A DNA stretch of 64,000 nt. It comes from Bacteroidales bacterium (lineage in GTDB: Bacteria; Bacteroidota; Bacteroidia; Bacteroidales; G3-4614). Positions 47,587 through 55,461 of the stretch are shown here, one piece after another. The stretch's first letter is position 1; each line of letters begins with the position of its first letter. The position numbers and the translations under genes are program-made. The notes under the pieces were generated by a model. That model saw only the letters and a program-made list of their open reading frames with translations, was not told where the DNA came from and searched no databases. The stretch lies in the NCBI GenBank assembly GCA_017935575.1, contig JAGBHI010000050.1, positions 1 to 64,000 on the forward strand. The letters run 5' to 3'.

Positions 47587-48036
47587 ATGCAAGAAGAGAT
47601 AAAACTTAATATATATTCGGCAGAAACAGATGTGGAGTTACCTATCCCTTTAGAAGAGGGGATAAAAGCAGGATTTCCAAGTCCTGCTCAGGACTATATG
47701 AACGATAGTATTGACCTTAATCGCGAGTTGGTACGTCATAAAGAGACAACTTTTTATGCACGAGTATCAGGTAACTCTCTTATTGATGCAGGAATTAGTA
47801 ATGGAGATATAGTAGTAGTTGATAAATCGTTAGAGGCTATAACCGGCGACTATGTAGTTGCTTTTATTGATGGTGAGTTTACAATTAAGGAGTTTCGCCT
47901 TGATGAGAAGAATAAATGCGCATGGCTTGTTCCTTATAATAAGGAGTTCTCTCCAATAAAAGTAACTCAAGAAAATGATTTTATGATTTGGGGAGTAGTA
48001 ACCTATACCATAAAAAAGATGACTACCCACTTTTAG
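47587..48036 (+). CDS. umuD: UmuD-like S24 peptidase, SOS mutagenesis
   Basis: LexA/UmuD-type self-cleaving peptidase of 149 residues. The cleavage site A28-G29 (KAGFPSP), nucleophile S64 in VSGNSLIDAG and general base K101 in FTIKEF are all present. Cleavage would give UmuD', the partner of the polymerase encoded 27 bp downstream. It lacks a DNA-binding domain, so it is UmuD rather than LexA. The region upstream holds palindromes but no promoter I can assign. Confidence 0.93.
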   Translation: MQEEIKLNIYSAETDVELPIPLEEGIKAGFPSPAQDYMNDSIDLNRELVRHKETTFYARVSGNSLIDAGISNGDIVVVDKSLEAITGDYVVAFIDGEFTIKEFRLDEKNKCAWLVPYNKEFSPIKVTQENDFMIWGVVTYTIKKMTTHF

Positions 48037-48063
48037 CTAACAACTAAAAACAAACAACTCTAA

Positions 48064-49332
48064 ATGATAGCCTTAGCCGATTGTAATAACTTTTTCTGCT
48101 CGTGTGAGAGAGTGTTTATGCCCTCACTTCGCAATAAACCCGTTATTGTCCTGTCAAACAATGATGGTTGTGTAATTGCGCGCAGTAACGAGAGTAAAGC
48201 GTTGGGTATAAAAATGGGACAACCATTCTATCAGGTAAAGAATTTAGTTGAAAAAAATGAAGTAGCAGTATTCAGTAGCAATTATACCCTCTATGGAGAT
48301 ATGAGCCGTAGAGTAATGTCGCTTCTCTCAACCTATGCTCCCTCAATAGACATATACTCTATTGACGAGGCCTTTCTTGATTTCACGGGAATTGCAGAGG
48401 GTGATGAACTAAAGCAATATGCAGAAAATATGGTACGCCATATAAAAAAAGGAACAGGCATACCCATATCATTGGGAATAGCCCCAACAAAAACACTTGC
48501 TAAGGTGGCTTCAAAATTTGCAAAGAAATACAAGGCATACAATGGAGTGTGTATGATTGATACGGAGGAGAAGCGACAAAAAGCATTGCAACTCTTTGAT
48601 ATTTCAGATGTATGGGGTATAGGTCGTAAAGCTTCAAAAAAACTACAATATCATGGCATAAAAACGGCATGGGATTTTGTCCAAAAATCGCAAACATGGG
48701 TACGAAACATGTTAACAATTACAGGTGAACGTACTTGGCGTGAGTTGCGTGGCGAAAGTTGTATTGAAACAGAAGAGTTGCCACATAAAAAATCAATATG
48801 TACCAGTCGTAGTTTCCCTGATAAGGGATTAAATAAGTTGTCAGATGTAGAGGAAGCTGTTGCAAACTTTGCAGCACAATGTTCGCGTAAATTACGCGAA
48901 CAGCATACCGTGTGTAAATCAATAACACTCTTTGCTTATACAAGCAGGTTTCGTACCGATTTGCAACAAGATTATATCCATAAAACAATAAATTTAGAGG
49001 TCCCAACAAATAATATTCAAGAGTTAGTGGCATTAGCAGTTGCAGCTTTACGAGATAATTGGAAAGGAGAAGAATATCTATATAAAAAGGCAGGAGTTAT
49101 TGTTTGGAATATATCTCCCGATAATGCAATACAAGGCTCTGTATTTGATACTATTGACCGTAACAAACAAACAGCCCTGTCAAAAACTATTGATGAAATA
49201 AACAAGAAGAATGGATATAATACCATTCGAGTGGCTTTACAAGGATATAATAAAAATTGGCATCTTAAGAGCGAGCATATATCAAAGCAATATACCACCA
49301 ACTTAAAAGATATTATTGAGGTAAAAGTATAA
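48064..49332 (+). CDS. umuC: Y-family DNA polymerase V catalytic subunit
   Basis: Error-prone translesion polymerase of 422 residues. The catalytic motifs are complete: ALADCNNFFCSCER at the start, YSIDEAFLDFT in the palm, then helix-hairpin-helix (SDVWGIGRKASKKL) and little-finger domains. A C-terminal DUF4113-like stretch is present (SVFDTIDRNKQTALSKTIDEIN in part). It forms an operon with umuD. The 27-bp gap holds a CTAACAACT string also seen in the repeat at 21.5 kb. Confidence 0.95.
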   Translation: MIALADCNNFFCSCERVFMPSLRNKPVIVLSNNDGCVIARSNESKALGIKMGQPFYQVKNLVEKNEVAVFSSNYTLYGDMSRRVMSLLSTYAPSIDIYSIDEAFLDFTGIAEGDELKQYAENMVRHIKKGTGIPISLGIAPTKTLAKVASKFAKKYKAYNGVCMIDTEEKRQKALQLFDISDVWGIGRKASKKLQYHGIKTAWDFVQKSQTWVRNMLTITGERTWRELRGESCIETEELPHKKSICTSRSFPDKGLNKLSDVEEAVANFAAQCSRKLREQHTVCKSITLFAYTSRFRTDLQQDYIHKTINLEVPTNNIQELVALAVAALRDNWKGEEYLYKKAGVIVWNISPDNAIQGSVFDTIDRNKQTALSKTIDEINKKNGYNTIRVALQGYNKNWHLKSEHISKQYTTNLKDIIEVKV

Positions 49333-49409
49333 GTCGCTATGTGAAGCTGTAAATTAAATTCATGAAATCTTTTATAAACAGCCAAAATTTGTATTAACAA
49401 AAATTATCA

Positions 49410-49530
49410 TTTTTTTTTTTTTTTTTGAGTGACTTTTTGCTATTTTTGCAACTTCTAAAAAACTATATAGAATAGTTTAATCAAAAATGGAGATAGACAG
49501 TTAGCGTTAGCTATCTGTCTATTGTTCAAT
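49410..49530 (+). ncRNA. Possible small RNA: T-tract, -7 box and hairpin
   Basis: In the non-coding gap after umuC, a run of 17 T (49410-49426) precedes TATTTTTG (49441-49448), a perfect -7 box. About 50 bp further, ATAGACAG and CTGTCTAT pair around an inner TAGC/GCTA helix (about 49492-49524). Together they could make a short RNA. No Rho-independent T-run follows the stem directly and no -33 element is at normal spacing, so this is tentative. Confidence 0.3.
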
Positions 49531-49587
49531 ATACCTATTCCTTATAAATGCTTTTTAATCTTAGTAATTATAACTCTTCTGTGGGAA

Positions 49588-49624
49588 ACAAAAAAAAGAG
49601 AAGATAACTTTTGTTACCTTCTCT
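49588..49624 (-). terminator. Terminator of the SRP RNA-tRNA cluster
   Basis: On the minus strand, a 12-bp stem (49624-49613 with 49608-49597) with one wobble or mismatch and an AAAA loop is followed by eight or more T. It lies 14 bp after the first tRNA gene listed. Confidence 0.85.
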
Positions 49625-49637
49625 CTTGAAATTTTAG

Positions 49638-49711
49638 AGCCTCTTGTCGGATTCGAACCAACGACCCCGAGATTACAAATCACGTGCTCTGGCCAACTGA
49701 GCTAAAGAGGC
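49638..49711 (-). tRNA. tRNA-Thr (TGT), copy 1
   Basis: A 74-nt cloverleaf on the minus strand. Acceptor GCCTCTT pairs with AAGAGGC; the D-arm stem is GCTC/GAGC; the anticodon loop TTTGTAA gives TGT (reads ACA, threonine); the T-arm is GTTGG TTCGAAT CCGAC; discriminator base T. CCA is not encoded. The anticodon stem CGTGA/TCTCG has a T-T mismatch at pair 29-41. It differs from copy 2 at two positions. Confidence 0.93.
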
Positions 49712-49730
49712 AAAAATATTTCAAAAATTA

Positions 49731-49748
49731 AAAACTCTTATGAGTTTT
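49731..49748 (-). terminator. Hairpin between the two tRNA-Thr genes
   Basis: AAAACTC TTAT GAGTTTT on the plus strand. On the minus strand it is followed within a few bases by TAATTTTTG, so it may terminate transcripts ending with copy 2 or guide tRNA processing. Confidence 0.4.
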
Positions 49749-49784
49749 GTTTAAATGGTGCAATCAACATTATCACCTTTTTAG

Positions 49785-49858
49785 AGCCTCTTGTCGGATT
49801 CGAACCAACGACCCCGAGATTACAAATCACTTGCTCTGACCAACTGAGCTAAAGAGGC
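49785..49858 (-). tRNA. tRNA-Thr (TGT), copy 2
   Basis: A second 74-nt tRNA with the same anticodon TGT, 73 bp upstream (in transcription) of copy 1. The two differ at a D-loop base (T for C) and at position 27 (A for C). The latter changes the first anticodon-stem pair to A-G, so together with the shared T-T at 29-41 this copy has two unpaired positions in a five-pair stem. CCA is not encoded. Its 5' end is only 4 nt from the SRP RNA. Confidence 0.9.
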
Positions 49859-49862
49859 AAAT

Positions 49863-49959
49863 GGGTAAGCGATCTTCATCGCGTCGCTACAACCGGCTAC
49901 CCTTGCTGCGGTCAAGCCCTGGGGGGGTTCGCAAGGAGCTGACCGTGGAGGACTTACCC
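49863..49959 (-). ncRNA. ffs: Signal recognition particle RNA (4.5S-like, small bacterial type)
   Basis: RNA component of the signal recognition particle, which binds Ffh and targets membrane proteins. On the minus strand the ends GGGTAAG and CTTACCC pair. The conserved helix 8 is seen as CCCCCCCAGG on one side and CGCAGCAAGGGTA on the other, the Ffh-binding internal loops of bacterial SRP RNAs. The length of about 97 nt fits the small class. It has a well-placed promoter and continues into tRNA-Thr after 4 nt, so it must be freed by processing of a joint transcript. Confidence 0.9.
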
Positions 49960-49964
49960 GACTG

Positions 49965-49995
49965 CAAAAGTAGTATATTTTCCTAAATCCTGCAA
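49965..49995 (-). promoter_or_regulatory. Promoter of the SRP RNA-tRNA-Thr cluster
   Basis: On the minus strand, TTG (49995-49993), 20 bp and TACTTTTG (49972-49965) match the Bacteroidota consensus, placing the start a few bases before the SRP RNA. Confidence 0.8.
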
Positions 49996-50093
49996 CAATT
50001 TTGATTATTTTTCTGAAATATTTTTATATTTACCTCTTAATGAGGAATTTAATTTTTTATTTTAATCAGTTTTTCTCTTTTCTGTAATATCTG

Positions 50094-50125
50094 TTTGCTG
50101 TTTTTGGAGCAAAATAGTACCTTTG
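50094..50125 (+). promoter_or_regulatory. Promoter of the DUF4199-glycosyltransferase operon
   Basis: TTTG (50094-50097), 20 bp and TACCTTTG (50118-50125): a perfect match in both boxes and spacing. The start codon is 19 bp downstream. Confidence 0.85.
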
Positions 50126-50144
50126 TTGTTTAAAGATTATAATT

Positions 50145-50675
50145 ATGGAACAGAATTCTAATAAGAATTTAATACAATACGCAATGGAGTATGGCTCTTA
50201 TTTAGGACTAATGCTCATATTTAAGTTTGTATTGGCTTCATTTTCTGCTACTTCGTCAATCTCAAATATATTGGCATCAATATTAATAATTGTAGTGCCT
50301 GTTATGGCTTTTTATTTTATGCGAATGTTTAGAGATAGAAGTAAAACTTACACTTATGGAAAATTATGCCTGTTTGGTATATATATGTACTTCTTTTCTG
50401 CTCTTTTAAGTGGAATATTTGAGTATGTTTATTATCAATATTTAAATCCCGATTATCTCTATGCTCAACAAGAGGCATTAAAAGTATTGGTAGAAGAGTT
50501 GGCTAAAGTTGACACCTCTCAAACAATGTCTGAATTTCAATCATCGTATGCTAACGTAGCACCAACTACAGCCATTCAGTTTGTATTTCAAGGGATATGG
50601 GGATTGTTTATGTTGGGTTCAATTTATAGTTTGATTTTGGCATTAATTCTCCGAAAGAGAGTTGTTGAGATTTAA
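50145..50675 (+). CDS. DUF4199 family membrane protein
   Basis: Small integral membrane protein of 176 residues with four predicted helices (about 15-35, 37-58, 70-95, 140-168), matching DUF4199, a Bacteroidota family of unknown function. In this phylum it is commonly encoded just before a dolichol-phosphate-mannose-synthase-like glycosyltransferase, and that is the case here with a 29-bp gap. A role with the glycosyltransferase in the membrane is inferred from this pairing. Confidence 0.82.
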   Translation: MEQNSNKNLIQYAMEYGSYLGLMLIFKFVLASFSATSSISNILASILIIVVPVMAFYFMRMFRDRSKTYTYGKLCLFGIYMYFFSALLSGIFEYVYYQYLNPDYLYAQQEALKVLVEELAKVDTSQTMSEFQSSYANVAPTTAIQFVFQGIWGLFMLGSIYSLILALILRKRVVEI

Positions 50676-50704
50676 GAATAACAAAGAATAGATATATTTA
50701 AGCT

Positions 50705-51652
50705 ATGGATATTTCAGTTGTAGTACCTTTATATAATGAAGCGGAATCGTTGCCCGAGTTATACGCTTGGATAAAACGAGTAATGGTTGCAAATAACTTT
50801 TCGTATGAGGTTATTTTCATAAGCGATGGAAGTACTGATTCCTCATGGAATGTAATTGAACAATTGTCGGCTGAAGATAGTGCTGTAAAAGGAGTTAAAT
50901 TCCGCCGTAATTATGGCAAATCCCCTGCATTACATATTGGATTTGGAAAAGCACAAGGAGATGTGGTTATAACAATGGACGCCGATTTACAAGATAGTCC
51001 TGATGAAATTCCTGAACTATATCGTATGATTAAAGAGGAGGGTTATGACCTTGTGTCAGGGTGGAAACAAAAAAGATATGACCCACTCTCAAAAACAATT
51101 CCGACAAAGCTGTTTAATGCTACAGCTCGCAAGGTTACAGGAATATATCTTCATGACTTTAATTGTGGACTTAAAGCATATCGCAAAGAGGTAGTAAAAT
51201 CAATAGAGGTTTATGGCGATATGCATCGTTATATACCATATTTGGCAAAGAGTGCCGGATTTACAAAAATAGGAGAAAAGGTTGTGAAGCACCAAGCACG
51301 TAAATATGGAGTAACAAAATTTGGTTTGGACCGTTTTGTTAATGGATATTTAGACCTTTTAACCTTGTGGTTCTTTAATAAATTTGCAGTAAAGCCAATG
51401 CACTTTTTTGGACTTTTAGGAAGTCTTATGTTTATCCTTGGTTTTATAGCGGTTGTAGTTGTAGGAGCAAGCAAACTATATTCAATGTGGAATGGGTTGC
51501 CATACCGATTGGTAACCGACTCGCCATATTTTTATCTGTCGTTAACAGCGATGATTATAGGAACTTTGCTATTCTTGACAGGATTTTTAGGAGAACTTAT
51601 TGCGCGTAATTCGCAAGAGCGTAATACATATAATATTGAGAAAGAGATATAA
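50705..51652 (+). CDS. GT2 glycosyltransferase, DPM1/ArnC-like
   Basis: Membrane glycosyltransferase of 315 residues. The N-terminal GT-A domain begins MDISVVVPLYNEAESLPELY and carries the acidic metal site in TMDADLQDSP. Two C-terminal hydrophobic helices (about 230-255 and 268-295) anchor it. Such enzymes move a sugar from a nucleotide donor to undecaprenyl or dolichyl phosphate. The sugar is unknown. Co-transcribed with DUF4199 and with nitroreductase 8 bp downstream. Confidence 0.88.
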   Translation: MDISVVVPLYNEAESLPELYAWIKRVMVANNFSYEVIFISDGSTDSSWNVIEQLSAEDSAVKGVKFRRNYGKSPALHIGFGKAQGDVVITMDADLQDSPDEIPELYRMIKEEGYDLVSGWKQKRYDPLSKTIPTKLFNATARKVTGIYLHDFNCGLKAYRKEVVKSIEVYGDMHRYIPYLAKSAGFTKIGEKVVKHQARKYGVTKFGLDRFVNGYLDLLTLWFFNKFAVKPMHFFGLLGSLMFILGFIAVVVVGASKLYSMWNGLPYRLVTDSPYFYLSLTAMIIGTLLFLTGFLGELIARNSQERNTYNIEKEI

Positions 51653-51660
51653 TATAGTAT

Positions 51661-52188
51661 ATGAATATAAATGATTTTTTGAAATTAGCTGAAGAGCGTT
51701 ACTCAATACGACGTTATGCCAATAAGGAAGTTCCGCGCGAAGTTCTTATGTCGGTTCTCGAATCGGCACGTATAGCGCCATCTGCCGTTAATTTTCAACC
51801 ATGGAAATTTTATATAGCTTCAGGAGAAAAAGCAAAGAAAATGGTTTGTGAATCGTACAATAGAGATTGGATTGCAACAGCTCCTCTCTATATTATCGCA
51901 TGCGGAGACCATTCGGTAGCTTGGCATCGTTCTTTAGATAATAAAGACCATACAGATATAGATATTGCAATAGCCGTAGAACATATATGTTTAAGTGCAG
52001 CCGCTGCAGGATTAGGAACGTGTTGGGTTTGTAACTTTGATGCGGAGATGTTAAAGAGAGATATGCAACTTCCTGAAAATCTTGAGCCAATTGCAATAAT
52101 TCCAATAGGATATCCCGAAGGAGATGGCGGTGTGCGTCCTAAAAAACGTAAAACTATAGAAGAGATAGTTCAATGGTTAGAAGATTAA
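51661..52188 (+). CDS. Nitroreductase family protein
   Basis: FMN-dependent oxidoreductase of 175 residues. The N-terminal RYSIRRYANKEVPREVL contains the family's R-(R/S)-x-R FMN-binding pattern, APSAVNFQPWKFY is the conserved flavin segment, and AAAAGLGTCWVCNFD lies near the second FMN site. The physiological substrate is unknown. It is the third gene in the DUF4199 operon; its last codons overlap the next gene by 16 bp. Confidence 0.9.
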   Translation: MNINDFLKLAEERYSIRRYANKEVPREVLMSVLESARIAPSAVNFQPWKFYIASGEKAKKMVCESYNRDWIATAPLYIIACGDHSVAWHRSLDNKDHTDIDIAIAVEHICLSAAAAGLGTCWVCNFDAEMLKRDMQLPENLEPIAIIPIGYPEGDGGVRPKKRKTIEEIVQWLED

Positions 52189-52682
52189 GATATATAAAAA
52201 GGGCGCTTGCTATTATAATGGGTGCTGTAATATTTTCCTCATGTGGCGATACTTATTGCGATGAGAGTGGAAGTGGAATGCCCTTAGTTGGCGTATATGC
52301 AATGGGAGTTCCTCCTATTGAGGCTCAAATGGATTCTGTAACTGTTTATGGAGTGGGGCAGGTGACAGATTCTATTTTATATAATAATGTATCAGGTATT
52401 TCCTCTTTTTATACCCCTTTAAATATAATGAAGGATAGTGTAAAATATGTTATTCAATATGAAAGTAAACTTGTAGGAGAGACTGCAAAACGAGATACGT
52501 TAACTTATGTGTATCGTAAACAATTAACTTTTGAGAAACAAGAGTGTGGAGCGACATATGCTTTTATTATTGATAAATTTTCATATACAACACATTCGTT
52601 GGTATATGCAGAGCTTGTAACTCCCGAAGTGGATAATCTTTCATCACAAACGGTAAAAATATATTATGCGACAAAAAATTAG
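52173..52682 (+). CDS. DUF6452-like lipoprotein
   Basis: Probable lipoprotein of 169 residues: basic start (MVRRLRYIKRA), hydrophobic stretch and lipobox FSSC, then a beta-rich domain with conserved-looking Cys (DTYCDES and KQECGATY). It resembles DUF6452, a Bacteroidota family usually paired with DUF6048. The start lies inside the end of the nitroreductase gene (16-bp overlap), and the next gene overlaps its end by 17 bp, so translation is probably coupled. Function unknown. Confidence 0.7.
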   Translation: MVRRLRYIKRALAIIMGAVIFSSCGDTYCDESGSGMPLVGVYAMGVPPIEAQMDSVTVYGVGQVTDSILYNNVSGISSFYTPLNIMKDSVKYVIQYESKLVGETAKRDTLTYVYRKQLTFEKQECGATYAFIIDKFSYTTHSLVYAELVTPEVDNLSSQTVKIYYATKN

Positions 52683-53382
52683 AATATTATTAATATTGTT
52701 TGTGATGCTTCCTTTGACAATAGAGGCAAAGAAGAGCATTATTGTAACCGAACAAGGAGATACCGTAAAATATCTTCACCCCAAATATAATGGAATAACA
52801 ATAGGCGCCGATTTACTATCGCCCATAGCTAATTTGGTTGGACAAAAATACGGTAATTACGAATTGAGCATTGATGCTGCATTTTATAATAGATTTTTCC
52901 CTGTGTATGAATTCGGAGTTTCATATGCCGATTATACGCCAGATGGTTCAAATTATACCTATAAATTATATCCCTCATTTTATAATAGGGTAGGTTTGAA
53001 CTATAATATAATCTATAATAAAAATGTTCCCGGAATATTTTATGTGGGTTTGAGATATGGATTTTCATTTGCAAAATATGAACTTACAAATATATCAGTA
53101 TCATCACCATATTGGGAAGTAGAGCAATCAGGGTTGTCAATTCCAAAATCAACCTCTGTAGCCCATTGGGGAGAGTTATTATTGGGCTTGAGAGTTAAGT
53201 TATACAAAGGATTGATGATGGGTTGGGCTGTGCGTTGCAAATTTGTTTTTGCCGATTCTCAGAAAGGAGATGCAAGACAGTGGATTGTGCCGGGATTTGG
53301 TAAAAGAAACAGTCCTTTAGGAGTCTCGTTTACCATTAATTACAGATTTGCTCCAAAACAAAAATTAAATATTAGATTATGA
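52666..53382 (+). CDS. DUF6048-like outer-membrane beta-barrel protein
   Basis: Protein of 238 residues with a signal peptide (MRQKIRILLILFVMLPLTIEA) and alternating aromatic beta strands ending GVSFTINYRFAPKQKLNIRL, the look of a small outer-membrane barrel. It resembles DUF6048, the regular neighbour of DUF6452. It overlaps that gene by 17 bp and the next glycosyltransferase by 4 bp. The pair may work together in the outer membrane; no function is known to me. Confidence 0.7.
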   Translation: MRQKIRILLILFVMLPLTIEAKKSIIVTEQGDTVKYLHPKYNGITIGADLLSPIANLVGQKYGNYELSIDAAFYNRFFPVYEFGVSYADYTPDGSNYTYKLYPSFYNRVGLNYNIIYNKNVPGIFYVGLRYGFSFAKYELTNISVSSPYWEVEQSGLSIPKSTSVAHWGELLLGLRVKLYKGLMMGWAVRCKFVFADSQKGDARQWIVPGFGKRNSPLGVSFTINYRFAPKQKLNIRL

Positions 53383-54221
53383 AATGCTCTCTTATAATAT
53401 CGGTATATAATGATATAAAAACATTATCCCTAATCTTTGAGGCGTTGAAAGTACAAACCGAAAAAGATTTTGAGGTATTGGTCGCCGATGATGGCTCGGG
53501 AAAAGAGTTTGTAGATAAGGTTAAAGAGCTTGTGTCAGAAGTCCCCTTTAAGGTAACACATATATGGCATGAAGATAAAGGTTGGAGAAAAGAGATAATC
53601 CTGAACAGAGCAATTGAAGCATCTTCAACAGAGTATCTTATATTTATTGACGGAGACTGTATTCCTCATAAAAAATTTATAGCAGAACATTTAAGGTTGG
53701 CTTCATACGGAAAAGTTGTGGCAGGCCGTAGAGTTATGTTGTCGCAGAAGTTAACAGACGCTATAACACCGGAACTTATAGCCTCAGGTAAGATGCACTC
53801 ATATATATTACCCCGTATATTGTGGGCTAGTTTAAAAAGAGAAGTTCGCCATGCAGAGGAGGCTATACGTCTTACAAATGGCTTTTTACGCCATTTCTTT
53901 TTAGAAGAACGGTGGGAAGGCTTATTAGGTTGTAACTTTTCTATCTATAAAGATGATTTGCTTGAAATAAATGGCTTTGACGAACGTTTTTCCGCTCCTT
54001 CAATAGGAGAGGACACAGATATTGAGGCGCGACTAAACAGAATAGGTATATATGCTAAGGTTGAACGACATCTGCTTACAGTTTATCACAAATATCATAA
54101 ATTAAACCATTCTGGAGCTGAGAATAATATTAAATTTTTTAACGAGAATAATAAAAATAATACAACATGGACGCCCTATGGAATAGTCAAAGGTGATGCG
54201 CCAAAAAAGGAAGAAGAGTAA
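53379..54221 (+). CDS. GT2 family glycosyltransferase
   Basis: Soluble-looking GT-A glycosyltransferase of 280 residues. It starts MKCSLIISVYNDIKTLSLIFEA, has the metal-binding segment FIDGDCIPHKKF and a C-terminal acceptor-side acidic patch SIGEDTDIEARLNRIG. The GNxxIYKDDLLEINGFDE-type stretch (CNFSIYKDDLLEINGFDE) matches the galactosyltransferase C-terminal domain of this family. Donor and acceptor unknown, probably surface polysaccharide. Last gene of the operon; a terminator follows. Confidence 0.88.
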   Translation: MKCSLIISVYNDIKTLSLIFEALKVQTEKDFEVLVADDGSGKEFVDKVKELVSEVPFKVTHIWHEDKGWRKEIILNRAIEASSTEYLIFIDGDCIPHKKFIAEHLRLASYGKVVAGRRVMLSQKLTDAITPELIASGKMHSYILPRILWASLKREVRHAEEAIRLTNGFLRHFFLEERWEGLLGCNFSIYKDDLLEINGFDERFSAPSIGEDTDIEARLNRIGIYAKVERHLLTVYHKYHKLNHSGAENNIKFFNENNKNNTTWTPYGIVKGDAPKKEEE

Positions 54222-54247
54222 AATTTTAAGTGTGAATATTGTATATT

Positions 54248-54284
54248 AAGAGGTATTTAGATGATTATCAGATACCTCTTTTTT
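54248..54284 (+). terminator. Terminator after the GT2 gene
   Basis: AAGAGGTAT (54248-54256) pairs with ATACCTCTT (54272-54280) across a 15-nt loop, with TTTT following. The rest of the gap to nuoA (54285-54524) holds only the nuo promoter and an AT-rich leader of about 120 nt. Confidence 0.75.
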
Positions 54285-54365
54285 ATTTGTTATCTTACCT
54301 CTTTTGTCGTGTGAAAAAAAGATTAAAAAAAGATTTTTTTCTCCTTAAAAAGAGTAGTGTAAAAA

Positions 54366-54397
54366 TTTGTAATTAAAATCATATTTTATTACTTTTG
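54366..54397 (+). promoter_or_regulatory. Promoter of the nuo-atp run
   Basis: TTTG (54366-54369), 20 bp and TACTTTTG (54390-54397) are perfect consensus boxes. The leader to nuoA is about 120 nt. It is the only clear promoter I see before atpD. Confidence 0.85.
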
Positions 54398-54524
54398 CAA
54401 AGTGTATATGGCAAAACTATGCTTTTTTGAGAGGGTCGGAGTGTCAAAATGGCAATGATTGTGCTCAAAATGTAGCAAAATGCAACAAATGATTAAAAAT
54501 ATAAAGTAAAAATTATATACAAGT

Positions 54525-54878
54525 ATGAGCAATCTATCATTATTAGTAGTTGTCTTCCTTACGGGAATTTCGCTTGTGGCTGCAGCTATTGCTATGGCAA
54601 AGTTGTTAGCACCACGAACTTTTAATCCGCAAAAGGGAGAACCTTATGAGTGCGGTATTCCTACTCGAGGAGGTTCATGGATGCAATTCAGAGTAGGATA
54701 TTATCTGTTTGCTATCCTTTTCTTGATGTTTGATGTTGAAACAGTATTTTTGTTTCCATGGGCTGTTTTAGTTAGAGATTTAGGTGCTTCAGCATTAGTT
54801 AGTGTCTCATTCTTTTTTGGAGTACTTGTTTTAGGTTTAGCTTACGCTTGGAAGAAAGGAGCATTGGAATGGAAGTAA
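54525..54878 (+). CDS. nuoA: NADH-quinone oxidoreductase subunit A
   Basis: Small membrane subunit of respiratory complex I, 117 residues with three helices. The family motif is clear: PYECGIPTRGG, then FRVGYYLFAILFLMFDVETVFLFPWAV. First gene of the nuo run; its end overlaps the start of nuoB by 10 bp. Confidence 0.95.
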   Translation: MSNLSLLVVVFLTGISLVAAAIAMAKLLAPRTFNPQKGEPYECGIPTRGGSWMQFRVGYYLFAILFLMFDVETVFLFPWAVLVRDLGASALVSVSFFFGVLVLGLAYAWKKGALEWK

Positions 54879-55456
54879 AAGTTGATTTGAAGTCGATGAA
54901 GCATGAGAACTTCAAAGATAATGAATATATTGAGCAATTAGTAAAAGAGTTGCGAGAAGGAGGAACAAATGTAATAGTGGGAGTCCTTGATGATATGATA
55001 AATTGGGGACGCTCAAACTCTCTATGGCCGTTGACCTTTGCCACCAGTTGTTGCGGAATAGAGTTTATGTCAGTAGGTGCCGCGTCCAATGATATGGCAC
55101 GATTTGGGTTCGAGGTAACCCGTGCCAGCCCGCGTCAAGCTGACTTTATAATGGTGGCAGGAACTATCGTTCACAAAATGGCTCCGGTTTTGAAGCGTTT
55201 ATACGACCAAATGGCATCGCCAAAATATGTAATAGCAGTAGGAGGCTGTGCCGTTTCGGGAGGACCATTCAAAAACTCATATCATGTAGTAAAAGGAGTT
55301 AATGAGATAATCCCCGTTGATGTATATATCCCCGGTTGTCCTCCACGTCCCGAGGCTATGCTTTACGGAATGATGCAGTTACAAAGAAAAGTAAAAGTTG
55401 AGCGATTCTTTGGAGATGTTAATAAAAAAGAGAAAAGACCTGAACAAGAAAAATAG
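54869..55456 (+). CDS. nuoB: NADH-quinone oxidoreductase subunit B
   Basis: Holds the N2 iron-sulfur cluster that passes electrons to quinone. The 195-residue protein has the paired cysteines in [10 protein letters not shown], and further ligands in [11 protein letters not shown] and [11 protein letters not shown] use the ATG at 54869 ([11 protein letters not shown]), which overlaps nuoA by 10 bp; an earlier TTG inside nuoA is less likely. nuoCD follows after 5 bp. Confidence 0.95.
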   Translation: MEVKVDLKSMKHENFKDNEYIEQLVKELREGGTNVIVGVLDDMINWGRSNSLWPLTFATSCCGIEFMSVGAASNDMARFGFEVTRASPRQADFIMVAGTIVHKMAPVLKRLYDQMASPKYVIAVGGCAVSGGPFKNSYHVVKGVNEIIPVDVYIPGCPPRPEAMLYGMMQLQRKVKVERFFGDVNKKEKRPEQEK

Positions 55457-55461
55457 TATCT

